This document shows, in pieces, positions 36,251 to 43,802 of a stretch of DNA of 64,000 bases. Each line of letters starts with the position of its first letter. Position 1 is the first letter of the stretch. Below the pieces are notes generated by a model, which was given only the letters and a program-made list of their open reading frames with translations, was not told the origin of the DNA and searched no databases. Position numbers and translations under genes: made by a program. This stretch comes from Candidatus Pelagibacter sp. HIMB1321 (GTDB lineage Bacteria > Pseudomonadota > Alphaproteobacteria > Pelagibacterales > Pelagibacteraceae), in the NCBI RefSeq assembly GCF_900177485.1, contig NZ_LT840186.1, positions 124,001-188,000 on the forward strand, given 5' to 3'.

Positions 36251-37498
36251 ATGAAAATTGCAGTAGTTGGATCAGGGATCTCTGGATTAAGTTCTGCATA
36301 TTATCTATCTAAAAAACATAAGGTTGATCTCTTTGAAAAAGAAGATCGCTTTGGGGGTCATTCACATACTTTAGATATTCATTACTCTGAAAAAGAAAAA
36401 GTTGCAGTGGATATTGGTTTTATGGTTTTTAATAAACAAACTTATCCAAACCTGATTAATTTTTTTTCTGAAAATAATATTGAAATTGAAAAAAGTGATA
36501 TGTCTTTTTCAGTTACTGTCAAAGGAACTAATATCGAATATTGTGGGAAAGGCTTAGGAGGTATTTTTTCAAATAAGCAAAACTTGTTTAATCCAAAATT
36601 TATTAAAATGTTTTTTGAAATTATAAGTTTTTATAAAAACTGTGAAAAACTTAATTCAAATTCATTAGATAAATCTCTAACTTTAGGTGAATATTTAAAG
36701 CAAATTAAAATTTCAGATTATTTTATAAACTATCATATAATTCCAATGGTATCTGCGATTTGGTCAATGCCCCCTTATGAGGCATCACAAATGCCATTAA
36801 GCTTTTTCTTAAGTTTTTTTAAAAATCACGGATTGTTTAAATTAAAAGATCGACCTCAATGGTACACCGTAACCAATAGAAGTAAAACTTATGTAGATAA
36901 AATTTTATCTAAAATTAATGGTGAGTATTATATGAATTATGGAATTAATAAAATCACCAGAGATAATAATAGTGTTAAAGTTTATTATGGTTCAGAGAAT
37001 GAGTTTTTTGTTTATGACAAAGTAGTTTTAGCAACTCATGCAGATGATACATTAAATATTTTAAATGATGCGTCTGATTTAGAAAAAGATATTTTAAGTA
37101 ATTTTAATTATAAAAGTAACACGGCCATTATTCATTCCGATCAATCTGTAATGCCATTAAATAAAAAAGCATGGTGTTCATGGAATTCAGCTCTCAATCC
37201 AAAAGATCACAAACAATCCTCAGTGACTTACTGGTTAAATCAATTACAAAATTTAAAAATAGATAAAGATATCTTTTTAACTCTTAATCCATTTTTTGAG
37301 ATTGATAGCTCAAAAATATACAATCAAATTGAATTCACTCATCCTTATTACGATGAAAAAGCCTTGAATAATCAATCAAAACTAAAAGATATTCAAAATA
37401 TTAATAACACTTTATTTGCGGGTAGTTATTTTGGTTACGGATTTCATGAAGATGGCATAAAATCTTCAATAGAAATGCTCAAAACCATTAATGATTAA
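36251..37498 (+). CDS. FAD-dependent oxidoreductase, COG2907 type
   Basis: A 415-residue flavoprotein of the amine oxidase superfamily. The N-terminal dinucleotide site reads VVGSGISGLSSAYYLS with FEKEDRFGGHSHT close by, and the C-terminal FAD closure GSYFGYGFHEDGIKSS is present. This branch regularly sits beside DUF1365 and a Cfa-like methyltransferase, as here, and is linked to modification of membrane fatty acids (desaturation at a methylated position in furan fatty acid synthesis is the best-known case, from memory). It overlaps the DUF1365 gene by eight bases. Confidence 0.85.
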   Translation: MKIAVVGSGISGLSSAYYLSKKHKVDLFEKEDRFGGHSHTLDIHYSEKEKVAVDIGFMVFNKQTYPNLINFFSENNIEIEKSDMSFSVTVKGTNIEYCGKGLGGIFSNKQNLFNPKFIKMFFEIISFYKNCEKLNSNSLDKSLTLGEYLKQIKISDYFINYHIIPMVSAIWSMPPYEASQMPLSFFLSFFKNHGLFKLKDRPQWYTVTNRSKTYVDKILSKINGEYYMNYGINKITRDNNSVKVYYGSENEFFVYDKVVLATHADDTLNILNDASDLEKDILSNFNYKSNTAIIHSDQSVMPLNKKAWCSWNSALNPKDHKQSSVTYWLNQLQNLKIDKDIFLTLNPFFEIDSSKIYNQIEFTHPYYDEKALNNQSKLKDIQNINNTLFAGSYFGYGFHEDGIKSSIEMLKTIND

Positions 37499-38255
37499 TT
37501 CAGCTATTTATAACGGCAAAGTAATACACAAGCGTTTTAAACCTAAAGTCCATTCATTTAAATATAGTGTTTTTTCATTATTAATAGATCTATCTGAACT
37601 AGAAACTCTAGATAAAGAGATCAGTTTTTTTTCATTAAATAAATTTAATTTAATAAGTTTTTTTGAAAAAGATCATGGAGATAGAGATGGTTCACCTTTG
37701 ATAGGCTGGGTAACTAAACAATTACAGAACTATGAAATTAATACTGACAATATAAAGATTAAACTTTTGTGTTATCCAAGAATTTTTGGATATGTTTTTA
37801 ATCCACTGAGTGTTTTTTATATCTATGATGAAAATGAAAATATCATTGCAATTTTATATGAAGTTAAAAATACATTTGGTGAACAACACACCTATGTATT
37901 TAAAGTCAAAGATGATCAAAAACTTCTACAACATAATTGTAGTAAAAAATTTCATGTCTCACCTTTTATTGAAATGAATTGTAGTTATTTTTTTAGGTTA
38001 TTAAAACCAGGTGAAAAGATTTCAGTAGTTATTGATCAATATCAAGACCAAGATAAAATTCTTTATGCATCTCAAGATGGTACAAGAATAGATTTTAATT
38101 CTAAAGAACTATTAAAATCGTACTTAAAACATCCCATTATGACATTTAAGATAATTATAGCGATACATTATGAAGCCTTTAATTTGTGGATAAAAGGAAT
38201 TAAATTTATCAAAAAAAAAATAAAAATAAGAAACAATATAACGATAGAAAATTAA
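37491..38255 (+). CDS. DUF1365 family protein
   Basis: A 254-residue protein starting SAIYNGKVIHKRFKPKVHSFKYSVF, the characteristic opening of DUF1365, with CYPRIFGYVFNPLSVFYIYD in the middle. Function is unproven; the family nearly always occurs with COG2907 and Cfa-like genes. It overlaps both neighbours (eight bases upstream, one base downstream), so it is translationally coupled and probably acts in the same lipid pathway. Confidence 0.85.
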   Translation: MINSAIYNGKVIHKRFKPKVHSFKYSVFSLLIDLSELETLDKEISFFSLNKFNLISFFEKDHGDRDGSPLIGWVTKQLQNYEINTDNIKIKLLCYPRIFGYVFNPLSVFYIYDENENIIAILYEVKNTFGEQHTYVFKVKDDQKLLQHNCSKKFHVSPFIEMNCSYFFRLLKPGEKISVVIDQYQDQDKILYASQDGTRIDFNSKELLKSYLKHPIMTFKIIIAIHYEAFNLWIKGIKFIKKKIKIRNNITIEN

Positions 38256-39433
38256 TGATCTTAAATAATATTTCAGACAGAATTGTTTTTTCATTATTAA
38301 AAAATATAGATTATGGTCATTTGGAAATTAAAACAGCTAAAAATAATTTGTTAAATTTTGGTGACACTCAATCAAAATTAAAAGCTGATATGACAATTAA
38401 AAATCCAGCATTTAATTATAATTTAATAAAAGGTGGAAGTATTGCATTTGCTGAATGTTATATGCGTGATGAATTTGAAACATCTAATCTTTCTAATTTA
38501 ATTGAGTTAACAGCAAGAAATATTAAAACAGTTCACAAATTTTCAGGTGTTTTTGATTTTCCATTATTTAATTATATTAAGAACAAGTTTGTTAAAAATA
38601 CAAAAAGTCGAAGTAAAGAAAATATCGCTAAACATTATGATCTTGGAAATGAGTTCTTTTCTTTATGGTTAGATAAAACTCTTACTTATTCGAGTGCTAT
38701 CTTTGATGAACAAAATAAAGATTTATCCTCTGCACAAAATAATAAATATCAAAAATTAATAGATTTAATGAGACCCAATCATGGAGATAAGGTTTTAGAA
38801 ATTGGTTGTGGTTGGGGTGGTTTTGCAGAATATTTAGGTAAAAATTATGATGTTAAATTAGACTGCATCACTATCTCAAAAAAGCAATTTGAATATGCAA
38901 AAGAGAGAATTCAAAAATGTGGTTTAAATGAAAAAGTTAATATTGAGATTAAAGATTATAGAGACCTTAAAGGAAAATATAATTCAGTTGCATCAATTGA
39001 AATGATTGAGGCTGTTGGACAAAATTATCTTCAAAGCTATTTTAATACTATAAAACAGAATTTATCAGATGGTGGTAAAGCCGCTATTCAGGCAATCACA
39101 ATTGATGATAGCATCTACGAAAGGTATAAAAATAAACAAGATTTCATTCAAAAGTATATTTTTCCAGGTGGATTTTTACCTTCCAAAAACAGTTTAGAAA
39201 AATACGCTTCTGATAATGGTTTATTTTTTAATGGTTATAACTCTTATGCTGAGGATTATTCTAACACTCTTGCTATCTGGAGAGATAAATTTAATGAAAA
39301 GTGGGAACAAATAAAAGAACAAGGATTTGATAATACTTTTAAAAGAATGTGGGAATTTTATCTCTCGTATTGTGAGGCTGGTTTTAAATCCAGGAATATA
39401 GATTTGATTCAATTCTCATTACAAAATAAATAA
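38255..39433 (+). CDS. cyclopropane-fatty-acid-synthase-like SAM methyltransferase
   Basis: A 392-residue methyltransferase. SKENIAKHYDLGNEFFSLWLDKTLTYSSA, the SAM-binding LEIGCGWGGFAEYLG, TISKKQFEYAKER, SIEMIEAVG and FIQKYIFPGGFLPS are typical of the Cfa family, which adds a methyl or methylene group across double bonds of membrane phospholipid acyl chains. Within the COG2907-DUF1365 neighbourhood it may instead make methylated unsaturated (furan precursor) fatty acids like UfaM; the sequence alone does not decide. Confidence 0.85.
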   Translation: MILNNISDRIVFSLLKNIDYGHLEIKTAKNNLLNFGDTQSKLKADMTIKNPAFNYNLIKGGSIAFAECYMRDEFETSNLSNLIELTARNIKTVHKFSGVFDFPLFNYIKNKFVKNTKSRSKENIAKHYDLGNEFFSLWLDKTLTYSSAIFDEQNKDLSSAQNNKYQKLIDLMRPNHGDKVLEIGCGWGGFAEYLGKNYDVKLDCITISKKQFEYAKERIQKCGLNEKVNIEIKDYRDLKGKYNSVASIEMIEAVGQNYLQSYFNTIKQNLSDGGKAAIQAITIDDSIYERYKNKQDFIQKYIFPGGFLPSKNSLEKYASDNGLFFNGYNSYAEDYSNTLAIWRDKFNEKWEQIKEQGFDNTFKRMWEFYLSYCEAGFKSRNIDLIQFSLQNK

Positions 39434-39444
39434 AAGGAACAATA

Positions 39445-39990
39445 ATGATTATAAAAACAATGAGATCTATTTTATTGATAATATTAGCATTCTTAATTAC
39501 AAGCTGTTCAAACAATAGTGCTATGAAACCAGAAGATTTTAAAAATAAAGAGCCAAGATTAATTATTGAAGAGTATTTATCAGGTAACGTAAAAGCTTGG
39601 GGAGTTTTACAGAACAGATCTGGTAAAGTAACTCGTCAGTTTTCAGCTGATTTAGATGGAACTTGGGACGGCAAACAATTAATTTTAAAAGAAAAATTTA
39701 ATTGGGATGATGGTGAAGTACAAAATCGTGAATGGACTATAAACAAAATAGATGAAAACAACTATGAGGGAACTGCGGGAGATGTTGTTGGAAAAGCAAT
39801 TGGTTACTCATATGGTCCTGCTTTTAAATTTGAATATGTTTTATTAGTACCAGTTAAAGGTAAAGAGTTGAAAATTACTTTTGATGACTGGATTTTTAAA
39901 CAAGATGAAAGAGTTGCAATTAATAGAGCAACCATGACTAAGTTTGGGTTTAAAGTTGCAGAGCTGACTGTTGTTTTTGTAAAAGATTAA
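39445..39990 (+). CDS. DUF3833 lipoprotein
   Basis: A 181-residue exported protein. A lipobox LITSC near residue 20 predicts lipid attachment after signal cleavage. The body begins MKPEDFKNKEPRLIIEEYLSG and contains GTWDGKQLILKEKFNWDDGE, typical of DUF3833, a beta-rich, lipocalin-like family found beside Cfa-like genes. It probably supports lipid modification or transport at the envelope. GGAAC lies a few bases before the ATG as a ribosome site. Confidence 0.8.
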   Translation: MIIKTMRSILLIILAFLITSCSNNSAMKPEDFKNKEPRLIIEEYLSGNVKAWGVLQNRSGKVTRQFSADLDGTWDGKQLILKEKFNWDDGEVQNREWTINKIDENNYEGTAGDVVGKAIGYSYGPAFKFEYVLLVPVKGKELKITFDDWIFKQDERVAINRATMTKFGFKVAELTVVFVKD

Positions 39991-40749
39991 TTATTTCTTT
40001 TGATGTTTGGTCATTTGACCCACTAAACTAAAATAAAGTTTACTTGGCAAGAAACTTAAAATTTTCAATATAACAGTTAATGATTTTGGAAAATGTATTT
40101 CAAAAACATTTTTGTTAATTAAGCCATCATAAATTTTATCTGCAGCATAATCAGTAGTTTTAATAAACGGCATTTTAAAATCATTTTTATCAGTCATTGG
40201 AGTTTTAATAAATCCTGGAGAGACTAAGCAAACACGAACACCAAATCTTTTAAAATCAAAATACAAACTTTCAGCTAAATTATTTAACGCTGATTTTGAA
40301 GGACCATAGCCAGTAGAATTAGGCAGACCCCTATAACCTGCTATTGAAGATACAATTGTTATTGTACCTTTTTTTCTATCTCTAAAATATTGTTCAACTG
40401 CTTTTATAGTATTTACAGTTCCAAAAAAATTAATTTTAAACACATCTTCTATTTGCTCTACATCAATTTCTTTTTCTTTTTTAGGGTTCCAAGTTCCTGT
40501 AGAAAAAAAACAAATATCTATATCTTGGTATTTATTTTTTATTTGTTCAAAAACATCAACACACTTTTGTTTATCAGTGACATCTAATGGATAGGCAGAA
40601 ATATTTTCGTATTGATTAGATAGTTCATTTAATAACTCTTCTCTTCTAGCTGAAACAGCAACATTCCAACCCTTATTTGCAAATTTGATTGCTAAGGCTT
40701 TGCCTATTCCAGTACTTCCACCTGTGATCCAAATAGTTTTTTTATTCAT
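39991..40749 (-). CDS. short-chain dehydrogenase/reductase
   Basis: A 252-residue classical SDR. The cofactor motif WITGGSTGIGKALA, the catalytic Ser in IVSSIAGYRG and the YGPSK pair (Tyr and Lys) are intact. The C-terminal ~25 residues are more hydrophobic (FPKSLTVILKILSFLPSKLYF), which suggests membrane association. It abuts the DUF3833 gene tail to tail. SDR genes of this kind commonly occur in the COG2907/Cfa/DUF3833 cluster. Substrate unknown. Confidence 0.88.
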   Translation of the reverse strand: MNKKTIWITGGSTGIGKALAIKFANKGWNVAVSARREELLNELSNQYENISAYPLDVTDKQKCVDVFEQIKNKYQDIDICFFSTGTWNPKKEKEIDVEQIEDVFKINFFGTVNTIKAVEQYFRDRKKGTITIVSSIAGYRGLPNSTGYGPSKSALNNLAESLYFDFKRFGVRVCLVSPGFIKTPMTDKNDFKMPFIKTTDYAADKIYDGLINKNVFEIHFPKSLTVILKILSFLPSKLYFSLVGQMTKHQKK

Positions 40750-40772
40750 AATTTTTTGTATATATTCTTAAC

Positions 40773-41240
40773 ATGCTCAGAAATAAATATTTAACTTTTA
40801 TTTTATTTTTTATTATCACTTTCAGTTCCTCATTAATTGGAGGGTTAGCTACAGTCAGTTTTAAAGAACCTTGGTATTCAACATTAATCAAACCTTCTTT
40901 TAATCCACCTGATTGGGTATTTGGTCCAGTTTGGACTATCCTTTATTTAATGATGACAATTGCAATTTGGATGTATTGGCATTCTAAGAATAAAAATATG
41001 AATACAGTCTATATCTATTTTATACATTTAGTTTTTAATTCAGCTTGGAGCATAGTCTTTTTTGTCTATCACAACATATTTTTAGCTTTGGTTGTATTGT
41101 TAATATTGATTTCTTTAATCTTAGTTCTCATAGTTAGATTTAGACGTGTCAAAAAGATGAGTAGTTATTTAATGGTGCCATATTTACTATGGACCATCTT
41201 TGCTTTGATTTTGAATGTAAGCATACTAATATTAAATTAA
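40773..41240 (+). CDS. tspO: TspO/MBR family tryptophan-rich sensory protein
   Basis: A 155-residue inner-membrane protein with five hydrophobic helices. Conserved stretches are KPSFNPPDWVFGPVWTILYLMM, NSAWSIVFF and PYLLWTIFALILN. TspO binds porphyrins and, in photosynthetic alphaproteobacteria, affects tetrapyrrole traffic and responses to light and oxygen. It lies divergent from the SDR gene and one base ahead of the DAO-like gene. The nearness to a photo-oxidative-type lipid cluster is notable. Confidence 0.92.
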   Translation: MLRNKYLTFILFFIITFSSSLIGGLATVSFKEPWYSTLIKPSFNPPDWVFGPVWTILYLMMTIAIWMYWHSKNKNMNTVYIYFIHLVFNSAWSIVFFVYHNIFLALVVLLILISLILVLIVRFRRVKKMSSYLMVPYLLWTIFALILNVSILILN

Positions 41241-41241
41241 T

Positions 41242-42345
41242 ATGGATGATGTTGTTATAATTGGTGGCGGAATAATAGGGGCTGCAACTGCATATTTTCT
41301 ATCTAAAGAGGGAAGAAAAGTTAAAGTCATAGAGCGAGATCCAACTTATAAAACTGCCTCTTTTCCTTTGTCTTTAGGAGGTTTTAGAAGACAGTTTTTC
41401 CAAAAAGAAAATATATTACTAGGTAAATTTGCTAGAGAATTTATTTTTCAAATCCCAGAATTATTAAAAACTGAAAAAAATCCAAATCCAACCGCAAGCA
41501 TGGTACCAAATGGATATTTATTGATGTTTGGTAAAGAACATGCGGAAGAGCAATATAGAGCATTAGAAAATCATAAAGCCTGTGATGCAGGTACAAAAAA
41601 TATTTCAGGAGAAGAACTTTCAAAAATTTTTCCTTATATAAACTCTGAAGGAATTGAAACTGCGACTTACACTGATGATAAAAGTGAAGGCTGGATTGAT
41701 CCTTTTTTATTTCATAGTGCTTTAAAAAGTAAAGCTATTGAACTTGGAGCAGAATTTATCAAAGGTGAGGTGAAAGATATTTCAGAAATTAATGCAAAAA
41801 CAATTGTATCAGCAGCAGGTTGTTGGACTAAAAAATTATTAGAAGATATACCGGTTGTTCCTCAAAAGCATACTGTCTTTAGAGTTAAGTGCCCAACACA
41901 TATTAAAGAGATGCCTTTGTCTGCTGATTTAACAACTGGAGTTTATTGGAGACCTGAAGGAAAAGAATATTTGGCAGGATCCCCTAAATGGACATTCGAT
42001 GATTCAAATCTTGAACCAGCATGGGATGATTTTGAAGAAATTGTTTGGCCTGCTTTAGCAAAAAGAATACCTGCATTTGAAGAATTAAAATTAACAGGGG
42101 CATGGGCTGGTTTTTATGATCATAATAAATTAGATAGTAATGCAATTGTTGGAAAGCATCCTAAATATGAAAATGTTTATATGGCATCTGGGTTTACTGG
42201 TAGAGGTTTACAACAAGCACCAGGTATAGGTAGAGCTTTAACAGAATTAATCACTACAGGTTCTTATCAAACTATAGATGTAAGTGTGTTTGCTGTTGAA
42301 AGAGTATTAGAGCAAAAGGCTAGGCCGGAACCTTACGTATTGTAA
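41242..42345 (+). CDS. DAO-family FAD-dependent amino-acid oxidase/dehydrogenase
   Basis: A 367-residue flavoprotein. VVIIGGGIIGAATAYFLSKEG binds FAD and the C-terminal VYMASGFTGRGLQQAPGIGRAL closes the site, as in sarcosine oxidase, dimethylglycine dehydrogenase and FOXRED1. No histidine for covalent flavin is evident near the start. The substrate is probably an N-methylated or D-amino acid. Sarcosine would be attractive because a creatinase-like enzyme (52.8 kb) could supply it, but no direct evidence exists. It converges with selO, which starts at the next base. Confidence 0.75.
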   Translation: MDDVVIIGGGIIGAATAYFLSKEGRKVKVIERDPTYKTASFPLSLGGFRRQFFQKENILLGKFAREFIFQIPELLKTEKNPNPTASMVPNGYLLMFGKEHAEEQYRALENHKACDAGTKNISGEELSKIFPYINSEGIETATYTDDKSEGWIDPFLFHSALKSKAIELGAEFIKGEVKDISEINAKTIVSAAGCWTKKLLEDIPVVPQKHTVFRVKCPTHIKEMPLSADLTTGVYWRPEGKEYLAGSPKWTFDDSNLEPAWDDFEEIVWPALAKRIPAFEELKLTGAWAGFYDHNKLDSNAIVGKHPKYENVYMASGFTGRGLQQAPGIGRALTELITTGSYQTIDVSVFAVERVLEQKARPEPYVL

Positions 42346-43797
42346 TTAAGTTCCACAAAAAGTTTGATATTTGCCATTTTTACTAGGCATTGGTTTTTGG
42401 TATTCCTCTAACATGTTATTGTCTTTATATGGATCTTTAATCACCTCTAGTAATTTATTAAGTGTTTCTAAATTGCCTTCACTTGCATCTTTTAAAGCTT
42501 CTTCAACTTTATGATTTCTTGGAATAAATATAGGATTAACAGATCTCATAAGTTCTAAGTATTTTTCTTTATCAGTATTATTTTTCTCTAATCTTTTTTT
42601 CCACTTAGTTTTCCAATTTAAATATTCCTCATTTTGATAAATAGGATCTTTAATGGATTGAATTTCCATTAAATTACAAAATGTATTGGTAAAATCAGCC
42701 TTATTGTTTTCCATCCAAGTTAATAGCTCAAAGATCAAATTTTTATCTTCTTTATCCTCACTAAATAATCCTAATTTATCTCTCATCATATTGAGCCATT
42801 TTTCTTCATACAATTTTTCAAAATTGTTTATCGTTTCTGTTGCAATCGAAATTGCTTTTTGCTCATCTTTATCAATTAAAGGGATTATACATTCTGCAAA
42901 CCTTGCTAAATTCCATTTAGTAATTCGAGGTTGGTTATTGTAGGAATATCTTCCATGCTGATCGATTGAACTGAATACAGTTTGTGGGTGATATTGATCC
43001 ATAAAAGCACAAGGGCCGTAATCGATAGTTTCACCACTAACTGTCATATTATCTGTATTCATTACACCGTGAATAAAGCCAACCCGCATCCAATTGATCA
43101 CAAGTTCACATTGTTTTTTCATCAATAAATTCAATAAATCCAATGCTTTTGTCTCAGATTGTTTAATTTCAGGATAGTGACGTTCAATTGTGTAATTGAA
43201 TAATGTTTTTAGATCATCTGGATTTTGAGTAGCTGCAATATATTGAAAAGTGCCAACTCGTATATGACTAGAGGCTACCCTTGTAAGTATAGCACCAGGT
43301 AACATTTGTTCTCTTATAACTTCTTCACCAGTTGAAACTACTGCAAGACTTCTAGTAGTTGGAATATTAAGTGCATGCATTGCTTCACTAATTATATATT
43401 CTCTTAGCATTGGACCGAGTACGGCTCTACCATCTCCACTTCTTGAAAATGAAGTTCTACCTGATCCTTTAAATTGAATGTCATAACGCTTTTGATCTTT
43501 ATCTAAGTGCTCTCCTAGCATAACAGCTCTACCATCACCAAGCATTGTAAAATGACCAAATTGATGACCTGCATAAGCTTGTGCTATTGTTTCACTTCCA
43601 TCGGGTAAATTGTTACCAGAAAAAATTTTTGCTAAATCAATTTCAGAAAATTTTGAAAAATCTAAATTTAGTTGCTCTGCTAAATTTTTATTTAAAATTA
43701 CTAACTTTGGATCTTTAACAGGAACAGGTTTGATATTTTCTAAAAAGCTTTTAGGTAACTTTGAGTATGTATTATCAAAATGCCAACCTACGGTCAT
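42346..43797 (-). CDS. selO: SelO/YdiU protein adenylyltransferase
   Basis: A 483-residue pseudokinase-fold enzyme that attaches AMP to proteins and is linked to the oxidative stress response. AQAYAGHQFGHFTMLGDGRAVMLGE, the RTSFSRSGDGRAVLGPMLREY stretch, FIHGVMNTDNMTVSGETIDYGPCAFMD and the C-terminal NGKYQTFCGT are diagnostic. The near-terminal cysteine corresponds to the redox Cys/Sec of the family. It follows the formate dehydrogenase genes with a five-base gap, so it can be read from the same message. Confidence 0.93.
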   Translation of the reverse strand: MTVGWHFDNTYSKLPKSFLENIKPVPVKDPKLVILNKNLAEQLNLDFSKFSEIDLAKIFSGNNLPDGSETIAQAYAGHQFGHFTMLGDGRAVMLGEHLDKDQKRYDIQFKGSGRTSFSRSGDGRAVLGPMLREYIISEAMHALNIPTTRSLAVVSTGEEVIREQMLPGAILTRVASSHIRVGTFQYIAATQNPDDLKTLFNYTIERHYPEIKQSETKALDLLNLLMKKQCELVINWMRVGFIHGVMNTDNMTVSGETIDYGPCAFMDQYHPQTVFSSIDQHGRYSYNNQPRITKWNLARFAECIIPLIDKDEQKAISIATETINNFEKLYEEKWLNMMRDKLGLFSEDKEDKNLIFELLTWMENNKADFTNTFCNLMEIQSIKDPIYQNEEYLNWKTKWKKRLEKNNTDKEKYLELMRSVNPIFIPRNHKVEEALKDASEGNLETLNKLLEVIKDPYKDNNMLEEYQKPMPSKNGKYQTFCGT

Positions 43798-43802
43798 TTT
43801 AA

